Source: Turnera subulata
Lineage: Eukaryota > Streptophyta > Magnoliopsida > Malpighiales > Passifloraceae
DNA length: 64,000 nt
Reading direction: 5' to 3'
Assembly: GCA_028386065.3 (NCBI GenBank)
Contig: JAKUCV010001527.1
Location: 9,112 to 73,111, forward strand
Shown: positions 35,606 to 46,300 of the stretch, piece by piece
Layout of the letters: each line of letters starts with the position of its first letter
Numbering within the stretch: the stretch's first letter is position 1
Translations under genes and position numbers: made by a program
The notes under the pieces: model-generated
Databases searched by the model: none
Seen by the model: the letters and a program-made list of their open reading frames with translations, nothing else
What the model was told of the DNA's origin: nothing

Positions 35606-35861
35606 GGAATAAAGTATTTTTTCATCCTTGTGTTAGACTTCAAAGTTGGAAGTCATCCCTCTATTAGATTTTGGCTTGTTTTCATCCTTCTATTTGTGAA
35701 GTTTGTCTTATTTTCATCCTTGTGTTCACCTTTTTGGCCTATTTAGAGGGATGAAAACAAGCTAAAATCCATGGACAGAGGGATGAAAACAGACCAAAAC
35801 CAATACAAGGATGACTTTCAACTTTATGGTCTAACACAAGGATGAAAAAAGGCTTTAATCC
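35606..35861. mobile_element. MULE-type MITE, 256 bp (copy A)
   Basis: Ends GGAATAAAGTATTTTTTCAT and, inverted, GGATTAAAGCCTTTTTTCAT. TTAATAATAC flanks both sides (35596-35605 and 35862-35871), a 10-bp target duplication. The body is largely an inverted repeat built of GGATGAAAA words, and it is nearly identical to the reverse complement of 52657-52913. Confidence 0.88.
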
Positions 35862-35871
35862 TTAATAATAC

Positions 35872-36442
35872 TCACGATTAGCATAAAAAAAGGGACAAGT
35901 GATCAAGTTCATTAATTTCAAGCCCTCTTTTGCTGCAAGAGATAAAAGATAACTAGGGAGTATTGGTTTGATGTAGGCCCAGATGCTAAATGTCAATTAA
36001 AAAATTGACATGTCAGCATTGTCCGAGCTGAAAATAGGATAAAAATGATCAAAATTCAACATAGGGATGTAATATGTACATTTTGAACAAAAGGATGAAA
36101 AATATCTTAAACGACAAACACAAGGATGAAAATATCCTAAAAAACAAACACATGGATGAAAAATATGATTACTTCGGGCTTAGCTTGCAAATCCTACAAC
36201 CTCACACAATAGTCTATTCCCATACTTGCTTCGAATAGAGTGTTATAGATAGATAACCAATTTCAGCTTACAAAGAAAGCGTAGATGATAACTCTCAGTT
36301 ATAAAGGTTGAAATTCATGGAAACTTTCTTCAATATTCTTCGGCTCGATGTTTCTCTTTAAATACACGAATTTTAGGTGGTTTTTCTTTAATTTTTGGGC
36401 GGTGTTTTATATTTTGCCATATGCAACTAGACTTAATGATAG
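35872..36442. other. Intergenic stretch with MITE-like words
   Basis: No gene. At 36060-36165 three AGGATGAAAA/TGGATGAAAA words recur in the manner of the neighbouring MITE, perhaps one arm of a related, truncated copy. Confidence 0.4.
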
Positions 36443-37512
36443 TATGTGGTACACCTAGGGAAATTTTTTATTATGGGACTCCCCAAATTTGATTAGTTGT
36501 GAATTCACCATTTATGCTAACAAAATATCCTCAAGGGTTCCCACTTCACCTTTTAGGGTTTATTTCTTTTTCTAATTTACCTTAAGGGCTCCCTCCTCCC
36601 TCCTAGGGTTTATGTATTTTCCTAATTAATTGTGTATTTTAGGAACTAAATTTGTGCATTCATTATACATAGCAAATAGTTTAATTATGAGTAAATAGTT
36701 TTTTTGTCCCTCTACTTTATCGATTTCACATTTGTTGTCCCTCTTCGTTTTTTTTCACTCATGTCGTCCCTCAACTCTTGATTTACCGGGTCAGGTGGTC
36801 CTTTTTACCTACTGCAGCAGGTTGGTAACTGTGGACCTGACACGTGGCAGTGGGGCCCATGGTTTGCACAATTTTTTATTCTTCTTATCCTTTTTTATAT
36901 TTTAAAAAAAATTTAAGCCTTCAAAATCTTTATTTAAATTAGAAATTTTTTAGAAAATAAATATTAATTTTTAAATCTGCATTGAGAAAAAAATTAAATA
37001 TGATCATCATGTCACCTAATCCCTATATAATATTCTGGTTAACAAAATTAACCAAAATTAACTAAAATTAGAATAAAAAAGAAACTAAAATAATGAGAGA
37101 GGCATATCTAATTCTAAACCATAAACTAAAAAAAATAAAAGGTTAAAAATAATAAAATCCAGTATATAATGAGAGAAATTAAGATTTATTTATTTTAAAG
37201 GATTTTAAAAATAAAATTTGATTAAAGAAAAAATAATTAAATAAATAAGTTGTGTGTGGGTCCCACTACCACTTGTCAGCTCCATAGCTATCAACCTGCT
37301 GCAGCAGGTAAAAAGGACTATGTGACCCGGTAAATCAAGAGTTGAGGGACGAAATGAGTGAAAAAAAAACGAAGAAATCGATAAAGTGGAAGGACAGAAA
37401 AAAACTATTTACTCGTTTAATTATTCCTAATGTAATCAAATTTATGATTTTATGATTAGGTTCACAACTAATTAAACTTGAGAAGTTTCCACTATAAGAT
37501 TTCTCGAACACC
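36443..37512. mobile_element. Older TIR element split by a MULE insertion
   Basis: GGTACACCTAGGGAAAT with AAATTTGATTAGTTGTGAA on the left (36449-36510) is mirrored on the right by TTCACAACTAATTAAACTT and ATTTCTCGAACACC (37461-37512). The similarity is imperfect. The younger MULE at 36689-37414 sits between the arms. No clear target duplication for the outer element. Confidence 0.4.
36689..37414. mobile_element. Non-autonomous MULE, 726 bp
   Basis: Ends GAGTAAATAGTTTTTTT and its inverted copy. The inverted repeats are about 150 bp, with shared words TCCCTCAACTCTTGATTTAC and CTGCAGCAGGTTG. GTTTAATTAT is found on both sides (36679-36688 and 37415-37424), a 10-bp target duplication. The interior is AT-rich without coding capacity. 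Confidence 0.88.
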
Positions 37513-38016
37513 TTCTAGACAGGTTAGTTAGTGGCAATTCGTTGGGAGATACCCTTGAATTTGTTATTTTTCAATATAAGTTGTTATCATGAAATAAATT
37601 TAGCCTCTCTTCATTTTTTTTATAATTAAAATAATTTTTAATTGTCCTCTTTAAAAATTTAATATGTCAAGCTGTGTCATTTGGTTGAGCAAAGGTGAAA
37701 CGGAACATTCTTGCAAGAGTATATATATATGGGAGCAGAAAAATTCAAGACACAAAAATCACAGCATCAAATTCAAAAGCCACACTAGTTCTCATTAAAA
37801 AAAAATAATAATAAAAGTAAAGAAAAAGGAAACAAGGCACAATAGTTATTTAGTTCATAAACTGAGCAGGACCTGGTTCCATTGTTTTGAGTTGGCTAAT
37901 TACGTGCTTACATGTGTAGTTTTATTCGTAAGAAACTTTTTTTACATAGTATATATGTATATGTATGTGTGTGTACAAGAAGAAATGTAATGACGTTAAT
38001 TAAAAATCTTTTATTA
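37513..38016. other. 3' flank of the Dof gene
   Basis: AT-rich. It probably contains the 3' UTR of the minus-strand Dof gene (about 37850-38016). No other feature seen. Confidence 0.5.
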
Positions 38017-38934
38017 TTATGAAAATTTGGATGAGAATGTATGATTACCAGACAAATCAAACGCAGTACTCCAATCGCTAAACAATGGGTTATTAGGATC
38101 TGGCCCGAGTATGGGGAGGGTGAAACTAGAGCACAGTATCTCTTGATCAGAGGCTATTCCCTGCAGCTGCGCTTCCCCTGGCAATGGTGGTAATCCATAG
38201 TTGCTTGTATCATGGCCTGTACATGACGTTTCTTGGGGGTTAAAGGAGGACTGCAGCTGCTCCGTTTCACTATAATACATCATGTGATCATTGCGGGTTG
38301 AAGGAGCGTCCTGGACCGAGAAGCAGGCAGAAATATTGACAAAAGCATTTTCTTCTGGTAATGGAACATGATGCCCTGGATCGGCCGTATGGAGGTTGTT
38401 GTTTGAAAATCCAGTGAGCTGATCATCAGGAGAAGAAGAGTAATTAAGCTCCACGGGCAATTCAGGCAATTTTGCAGGGCCTTGATCATGATGAACCGGA
38501 TTCAAGAAGTTTGCATAGACAACCGCGAGATCGATGTGTGAAGAATTGGAGTGGGGAGGCAACGAGGAATCAGCAGAGTCGTAAATTGCTTTGTGGATGG
38601 ATTCAATATTGTTATTATGATGAGGTAAAGTTTTGGTGTGGACAAGGTGGTTATAATGTAATGAGGAGGAGGAGGAGGAGGAGTGCAGCCTGATGAGTGA
38701 TGATTTGGCAGAGGAAGATCTCCTGCTCTTCCTGCAGCCTCCGCCCACAGGAACGTTCCTTAAGGAGCCGCCTTTAGTCCAATACCTTCGACAACCTTTG
38801 CAGAAGTATCTTGGCTGCGTCAAGCTGTAGTTGTTGTAGTAACAAAATTTGGTGTTGGAAGAGCCACAGCGGGGGCAACTTGGGCACATCTCAACGTTAC
38901 CCTTGATCCATCCTGCACCTCTGATATCCTCCAT
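38017..38934 (-). CDS. Dof zinc finger transcription factor
   Basis: Intact single-exon gene, 305 aa, minus strand. Near the N-terminus is a complete Dof domain (residues about 18-69) with zinc-binding Cys20, Cys23, Cys45 and Cys48 in CX2CX21CX2C spacing and the invariant words [26 protein letters not shown] and [12 protein letters not shown]. Dof proteins are plant-specific nuclear factors that bind AAAG cores. Downstream is a Ser-rich basic patch (70-95), then a Ser/Asn/His-rich regulatory region with no domain I can name. The Met at 38934 (MEDIRGAGW) is the natural start: the domain begins soon after and no in-frame Met precedes it closely. Subgroup (DOF1.2/3.5-like versus others) cannot be settled from sequence reading, so no symbol is given. 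Confidence 0.95.
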   Translation of the reverse strand: MEDIRGAGWIKGNVEMCPSCPRCGSSNTKFCYYNNYSLTQPRYFCKGCRRYWTKGGSLRNVPVGGGCRKSRRSSSAKSSLIRLHSSSSSSSLHYNHLVHTKTLPHHNNNIESIHKAIYDSADSSLPPHSNSSHIDLAVVYANFLNPVHHDQGPAKLPELPVELNYSSSPDDQLTGFSNNNLHTADPGHHVPLPEENAFVNISACFSVQDAPSTRNDHMMYYSETEQLQSSFNPQETSCTGHDTSNYGLPPLPGEAQLQGIASDQEILCSSFTLPILGPDPNNPLFSDWSTAFDLSGNHTFSSKFS

Positions 38935-40632
38935 CCTCGATCAGTGTACCATGCACACTACCTTCTTTTGCTTCATTAATTTTTCTTTTACTTTTATAGA
39001 AAAGAAGAGCAACGACTAATTAAATGACTCTCTTCGCTCGCGGATGACTACTGTATATATGTGATCCAAACTTGGAAAAATATGGGACATGACCGAAAAT
39101 CGGATGGGGGAGTACCAGACTAGGTAGCTAGTGATTATTATATGATGAGGGAATGGGAGAATTAATAAATTGGTAGGTACTGCAAAATCTGTATTGTACA
39201 TGAAATTGCAAGCAACCGTACGTGCGGGATTTTGTTTAATGTTTGGATGCATGCAGAAGATATGCACATGATCATTGGGGGGTGTGTAAATGCTTGTGTG
39301 GTTCTGCTCCACCGGGGGCCGGCGGTCAAGAATCATGGAGGGGGAGCTAGCTAGCTAGCTAGCTAGGACGACACGACAATGGATGTGTGAGCGTAGGAGG
39401 AGCTAGCATGCATACACAACGCCGCCGGAGGCTAATACACAGTGTCGGTGTTTGTGACAGGTGGCATGACTCTACTGGTGCTACTCGGGGCGGGAGGGGA
39501 AGCAAGGTCCTCGACTGGCTCCCTCCTCCATCAGATTCCTTGCAAGGGCAGACACACACATGTCACAACTTAGATTAAGCAAAAACTTGGTACTATAAAT
39601 CACGACGGAGTTGACTTCACTACCCCCCAAATCCCACCTACCTAATTAGTAATTACCCTTTTAAATTTTCTCAAAATAAAAACCCTTACAAATTAGATCC
39701 ATTCTCTTGTATTTTTGAATAATCTCCTCCAGAAAGAATCCATCACGGATGCATGCAAACAAGTCTATCCTATAGATATATATAATTCCATATAACATCG
39801 ATTGTGATTGAAAGACAAGGCCTAGCTAGCTATTTGAAGAAATATCCACATAATTGTAACCTGCCAATTATATCACACATTGGTTTTTTGGGTGAAATAT
39901 TAGTTATATGATGATTTATTTGTTGGTAAATGGTTTTCCGCCACGAGTATGCAATGCATAAGGTGTCGCACAAAAATTAATGGTTAAACCTTTAGTTTTA
40001 ATTAGTATAAAAATTTGAATTGGATTGGGTAAACTGCAAAATTGATGGTTAAAGCTTTATTATTATTATTATTTTTAATGTTTCCCTTGGTCTTGGATTT
40101 TCACAACTATTGCAAGCCAATGGCACATGCATTGGTATACTGTTTCTTAAAGGAGGAATGTCTCTTCATTTGGTCGACAACTGATTTTAGTATGTATATA
40201 TATTTGGTTATTGTATCTCTCGGATCATGAGCTCCTTGGATCATGCATAATTTCTTGGATTTCGTTAGGCACAAGAAAATCACAGGTGATTTGGCTTAGT
40301 ATTCTCACCAAGTTGCAAAATACCATATAGAAAAGAAAATATATGATTGAAAATTGTAAGAAAATATTACTTAGACTTAGCTGCAACTTTTTTGGTGATT
40401 TATACTTTCTTCTACATATTATTTTGTTAAATTGAATTTTTTTCAAGAATTTTATTGTTGTATAGTGCAATTACAGGCTATTCTTTCACAAACCTAATTT
40501 GCTTTGTCGTATCCTAAAAGCTATTTTTGAATATTTAATAATTTTCCATGTGATCAAAATAGTTTCATTAGGTGGATAATACAATGAAAACTTCCACGCA
40601 AACACAGTTTCTTCTTTCTAAGTAAAATCTTT
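38935..40632. promoter_or_regulatory. Upstream region of the Dof gene
   Basis: Contains the presumed promoter of the minus-strand Dof gene. Visible landmarks are an (AGCT)n run (39345-39366) about 410 bp upstream of the start codon and a C/G-rich patch at 39300-39330. The short frames in 39359-39578 are on opposite strands of the same GC-rich patch and are not gene-like. The rest is AT-rich with nothing recognised. Confidence 0.4.
39345..39366. repeat. (AGCT)n palindromic microsatellite
   Basis: Five and a half AGCT units upstream of the Dof gene. Every unit is self-complementary. Confidence 0.95.
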
Positions 40633-41661
40633 GGATTATGGCCCTCCAACATACCTATACTATTTAGTTTGGTTCTTTTAGGTATTTCTATTTTTTTTTG
40701 CCCATCCTATACCTGTACTAAATATGTTTGTTCCATCACATCCTTCCTTCTATTTTCCGTTAGTTTGACCGTTAGTTGATGCCATGTGGCGTGAGATATG
40801 GCAAATTATTGGCCCCCCACATTCCTATATTATTTCGTTCCGTTCTTTTATGTACTTGTACTTTTTTTTTGGCCTATTCTATACCTGTACTATACTAGGT
40901 AGCTTTTGTCACGTGAAATTCTTGTAGTCCCTACTAATCGATAAAATAAGAAATTATTTTTCTGAAAATGAAAAATAAAAATTAATTGTTTAATTTTTAA
41001 TGATTTTTTTCAAACTTTTTATAAAAGTTAAACAATTAATCTTTTATTTTTTTAATTTTCAAATTTTTGCAAGCCCTAAAATATTTTTCTCTTTTTTTTT
41101 CAATAAAAAATTAACCTAAATTATTCTTTTATTACTTTTTCCAGTTTCAAAATTCTGTAAAAGCAAAACTTAGTTTATCGATTAGTGTGGCCTACTAAAA
41201 TTATTAGTGATTTTTAGGGCATAAAATATATATATTTTTTATAAGAAGTTAATTTTAATTAACTTTTTATTACTTTATCGATTAGTGGGGCCCACAGAAA
41301 TTCTACATGACGAAAGCCACCTAACATTAGTTGACGTTCGTTACAGTAGACTGATAGAAGGACAAAATAGAACCATTTGAGATAATACAGGTATAGGATA
41401 GGCCGAAAAAAGTACCTGAATGAAATAGTATAGGAATGTGGGGGGCCAATAATTTGCTACGTGACATCAAGTTTGCCATGTGGCATCACTTAATAGTCGA
41501 ATTGACGGGAGATAGACGGAAGGATGTGATGGAACGAACTTATTTAGTATAGGTATACAATGGAACCGATTGATATAGTATAGGTATAGGATGGCCCAAA
41601 AAATAATATAAGTACCTAAAAGAACCGAACTAAATAAAGGTATGTGGGATCGCCATAATCC
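40633..41661. mobile_element. TIR element with about 300-bp hairpin arms
   Basis: Starts GGATTATGGCCCTCC and ends with the inverse (CGCCATAATCC). The arms stay complementary for about 300 bp. Each arm holds two diverged tandem units of about 170 bp (GGCCCTCCAACATACC and GGCCCCCCACATTCC versions), so the inverted repeat is internally duplicated. The centre is AT-rich and non-coding. MULE-like in style, but no target duplication was found. Confidence 0.7.
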
Positions 41662-41974
41662 TAAGAAAGACAATTTTGGATGTAACTTTGCTTTATGTTT
41701 CTAAAAAAGTTGCTTTTCAATAAATTATTGAATATTGAATTTCTTTATGTGAACAAAAGGTTTTCATTGAATATAAGAATAAGAATTCCTCTTTCATCTT
41801 CCGCTAAGAATTTCTATTTTTACCTAATAAAAAAGTCTTTAACTTGCAATAGTTCATCAAAATTTGGTCGTCCCAGGTTGATTTTTTTTTTTAAAAAAAA
41901 TCATATACATTAATATTGCTAAATACGACGAATCTTTTTTTTACAGAGTTAACGATTTAGCGTACAAAATTTTT
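41662..41974. other. AT-rich spacer
   Basis: No gene or element recognised. Confidence 0.6.
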
Positions 41975-42611
41975 GTAATGTTACATTTTTTTTTTGGTGG
42001 GGGAGTGAATTAGCCTTGCTGTTTAAAATCTAATTTGGCGTCTCAGATGCCAGACTGTTTTTCTCTCTGAAATTGTGTTTATGACCACTAATAAACACAC
42101 TAATCAAAATACAATGAGGAAGGGTTAGAGAAAATATGACACAAGATGTATAGTGGTTCGCCACACAGGACTACCTCCACTACTCAAGGATCCCCCCTTG
42201 AGATTTCTAACAAACTCTTATTATGGTTTTTCACGGGTTCAACCACTAACCTAAAATACAAGTTTTTCCCTTAGGCTCAACTCAAACCTTACACACTCAC
42301 CACAGAGTTTTTCCTAGCTTTGTCTTACAGTAAACCCTTTGATACAGAAGCTATATCTAAGTACAACAACTTTTCCCTTCAAATATTGTCTCACAATGAA
42401 CTAAGAAAAGTGTTTATCTCTCTCTCTTTTGCTTGACTTTTGAGAACTGCAAGTGCACTAACTTTGCTTGAATTCAGAATCTCGGTTTAGCAGCTCTGAG
42501 GTTCTGCTTGAATCAGCATCACATTATATAGGCAAGTTGGATGATGACAATTCAAAAGATCCGTTACATGTCCCTTTCCATCCAGCTGATTTGTCTTCCG
42601 AGGTGCCAGAG
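41975..42611 (-). mobile_element. Inverted partial LTR of the Sirevirus-like family
   Basis: The reverse complement of this stretch matches the 5' LTR at 42612-43268 almost throughout (shared words GGATGGAAAGGGACAT, CCGAGATTC, AAAGAGAGAGAGATAAACAC, AGTAGTGGAGGTAGTCCTGT). The distal end (the ..CCAACA terminus) is lost. It abuts the 5' LTR start, so the two form a head-to-head palindrome of about 600 bp per arm. Confidence 0.8.
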
Positions 42612-43268
42612 TGTTGACGCTCTGGCACCTCAAAAGACAAACTAGCTGGATGGAAAGGGACATACAACGGATCTTTTGAATTTGCCACCATCCAACTTGT
42701 CTATATAATGAGATGCTGATTCAAGGAGAACCTTAGAGCTGCTAAACCGAGATTCCAAATTCAAGAAAAGTTAGTGCACTTGCAGTTCTCAAAGTTAAGC
42801 AAAAGAGAGAGAGATAAACACTTTTCTTAGTTCATTCATTGAGCGATAATATTTGAAGGGAAAAGTTGTTGTACTTAGAAATATCTTCTGATTCAAAGGG
42901 TTTGTGTAAGGCAAAGCTAGGGAAAGCATTGTGGTGAGTGTGTGAGGTTAGAGTTGAGCCTAGAGAAAAACTTGTATTATAGGTTAGTGGTTGAACCCGT
43001 GAAAAAACATAATAAGAGTGAGTTAGAAATCTCAAGGGGGATCCTTGAGTAGTGGAGGTAGTCCTGTGTGGCGAACCACTATAAATTCTGTGTCACACTT
43101 TCTCTAACCCTTTTACTCTTAGCATTTTAATTATTGTGTTCATTAGTTGTCATAAACCCAAAATTAGAGAGAAAAATAGTTTGGCATCTACGACGCCAAA
43201 TTAGGTTTCAATTAGCAAGGCTAACTCAAACCCCCCCCCCCCCTCTCTTAGCCACTTTTGGGCCAACA
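42612..43268 (+). repeat. 5' LTR of the Sirevirus-like element
   Basis: Runs from TGTTGACGCTCTGG to TTGGGCCAACA. It has a TATA box CTATATAATG at 42711-42720, a C13 run (43231-43243) and a small perfect stem TTTGGC-(9 nt)-GCCAAA near 43180. The length of 657 bp is that of the 3' LTR apart from the C run and a few bases. Confidence 0.85.
42711..42720 (+). promoter_or_regulatory. TATA box of the Sirevirus-like 5' LTR
   Basis: CTATATAATG, repeated in the 3' LTR at 59217-59226. Confidence 0.6.
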
Positions 43269-43269
43269 A

Positions 43270-43286
43270 TTGGTAGCGAAGCAAGG
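43270..43286 (+). other. Primer-binding site of the Sirevirus-like element
   Basis: TTGGTAGCGAAGCAAGG starts one base after the LTR end. It resembles the initiator tRNA-Met complement (TGGTATCAGAGC) with substitutions. Confidence 0.65.
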
Positions 43287-43344
43287 AATCTCCATCTGTG
43301 GATTAATATCAAGGAGAAAAGATCATAGCATTTAAGGGAAACAA

Positions 43345-46300
43345 CATCAATAATGCACCCTTCTTCAATGGCCTCAACTTTGATCATTGAAAGTTTCGCA
43401 TGAAGACCTTTCTTTAAGGAAAGGATCTTGAGATGTGGGAAGCTGTAAATTCTCCTTACTCACGTCCAACCAAGGAAATGAAGTCCTGGAGTGAAGCTGA
43501 AATGAAGAACGCCAACTAGAGGCCCAAGCAAAGAATGCACTCCTTTGTGGCATCAGTCAAACCGAATTTGAAAGAGTCGGATCATGTGAAACATCACATG
43601 AAATTTGGAGTACTCTATGCATTGCGCATGAAGGAACAAACCAAGTCAAAGAGTCAAAGATGAATCGACTGATGAGAGAGTTTGAGTTGTTCCAAATGTT
43701 GCCAGATGAAACCATACAATTACTTGACACAAGATTCACTATCTTGTGTAACAACTTGGCTTGTCTTGGCAAAATCATCACAAACGAGGAGAAGGTGACA
43801 AAAATACTTCGATCTCTTTCCTCTGAATGGGAACCGAAGGTTACTGCTATTGAGGAAGCCAAAGACATGAACACTCTCACTTACAATGATCTTATGGGAA
43901 GTCTCATTGTTCATGGGTCAGAATTTGAAAAAAAACCAAAAAGAAAGAAGGATATAGCTCTCAAGTCTTCATATGAGAGTGATTCCAAAAGTGACCCAGA
44001 TGTTGCCTTAATTACAAGGAAATTTGTGAAATTCATGAAAAGGAGAAACCTCAAGAGTATGAACTTCAGAGATGTGAAGGTTGATGAATCAAAGAAAGAG
44101 CAACTTTTGTGCTATGATTGCAATTAACCCGGGCACATCAAGGCCGAATGTCCCAACATACGAAAACCCAAGTTCAAAAACTTCAAGAATAAGGGGAAGA
44201 AAGCAATGACTGCATGGGATGACCTTGATTCTGATGATGAATCGGATGAAGAGGAATCGACAAACCTTTGTCTTATGGCACAAGAAGAAAAAGAGGTAAA
44301 TCATTCCAACTCATCTAGCTTTTCTTTTCATGAACTCCATGATGCATATGAAGAATTATATGAAAGTTTTGAAGCCATGGCTAAGACAAACAAAGTATTG
44401 AAAAGGAAGGTTGAACTTTTAGAATCTGAAAAGAAAGAGTGTATGGTAAAAATTGAAGAAATGGCTAAAAATCTGACTCTGTGCAATAATGGCTTTGAAG
44501 ACGCCAAAGCGGATAGAGAAACTCTTGCTAAGTCACAAAAGGTTCTTGTGCAACAACTTGATACATATAAAGAAGAGAATACAAGACTTGCACATGAAAA
44601 TATAGATCTGAAAAAGACTGTGGATTCTTTGAAAAGTATGCTTGAAAAGTTTGATCATGGTAGTAAAGGTTTAGGTATGATTCTAAGTCAACAAAGACAT
44701 ACATTACAAAAGGTAGGTCTTGGAGTTACACATCACATTTTTCAAGCTAAGCCTAACTATACTTCTAATACCCGAAAAACTAAAGCATATCATAGGACTG
44801 AATTTGTTAGGACTGCATCTAGCCATAACATCACTTGTCACTATTGTAATAGACACGGACACAAAATCAAGAATTGCATCTTTAGGAGAAAGAATTGTCC
44901 CATAAAGTTTATATGGGTACCTAAAAGTACCAAGACTAGTTCACAAGGACCCAAGCATGTTTGGGTACCTAAAACTTGACATTGCAACAGGTCAATGCAG
45001 ATGAGTGGGTGCTCAAGACATATGACGGGTGATATGTTCAAACTCTCATCCTTAAATCCGAGAGGTAAAGGTTCTGTCACCTTTGGCGACAAATCGAAAG
45101 GAAAGGTATTGGGTGTAGGTAATATCGGTAAGGATCCAACCATTGAGCATGTGTTGTTAGTTCAAAATCTAAAATTCAACTTACTTAGCATAAGTCAGTT
45201 GTGTGACCATGGATGCAAAGTAATTTTTGAATCTAACAAATGCTTAGTAACTAACAATGATGATAATCAAACTTTGCTTGTTGGTAAAAGACAAGGAAAC
45301 TTGTATTCCATTAATATGGTTGATGTCTCTAATCCGGAAAATAAGTGTTTAAATGTTAGAATAGAGACTGCTGAGCTTGGCATAGACGATTGGGGCATGC
45401 ACATCATAAGCTTATATCAAATCATCAATAGAAGGAACTTGTAAGGGGACTACCCTTGCTGAAGTTTGAAAAAGAAAAGGTATGTCAAGCATGCCAATAC
45501 GGAAAGCAATTCAAAAGTTCATTCAAACCAAAGAAGTGCATCTCCACTACTAGACCACTTGAGCTTTTACATCTCGATTTGTTTGGACCCATTAAGGTGG
45601 TAAGTGTAGGAGGTAAGAGTTATATATTTGTCATTGTTGATGACTATTCCCGTTTTGCTTGGGTTATATTTCTCTCACAAAAAGATCATGCACTTTATGA
45701 GTTTCCCTCTTTAGTAAGAAAATTTCAAAATGAAAAAGGTTATAAAATAACGAAGATTAGGAGTGACCATAGTGGTGAATATGATAATCTTGTCTTTAAT
45801 CATTTTTGTGAAAAAAATGGTTATGAACATACATTCTCGGCTCCTCGAACTCCTCAATAAAATGGGGTAGTAGAGAGGAAGAACCGAATGTTGCAAGCAA
45901 TGGCAAGAACAATGCTGAATGAACAATCATTGCCAACTTACTTTTGGGCTGAATCCGTGAACACCGCATGTTATGTTCTAAATAAGGTAACCATTACGTC
46001 ACAACTTGAGAAAACACCATATGAGCTCTGGCATGATAAAAAGCCAAATATAAGCTACTTCAAAGTCTTTGGGCCAAAATGCTTTATATTAAACACCAAA
46101 GACTCACTAGGGAAATTTGATGCTAAATCTGATGTTGGTGTGTTCCTAGGATACTTAACTAAAAGTAAAGCTTATAGAGTTTACAACAAAAGAACACTTA
46201 TAGTTGAGGAATCAATACATGTGGTATTTGATGAAATTGAGTCAACTAACAATGATGATGCGGTTGAGGATGTGTTTTGTCAGCAGCCTAGAGATATTAT

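Noticed and set aside
44206..44979. Stand-alone coiled-coil gene
   Set aside because: It is the C-terminal gag part of the Sirevirus-like polyprotein, with a second zinc knuckle, in line with the flanking gag and pol frames.
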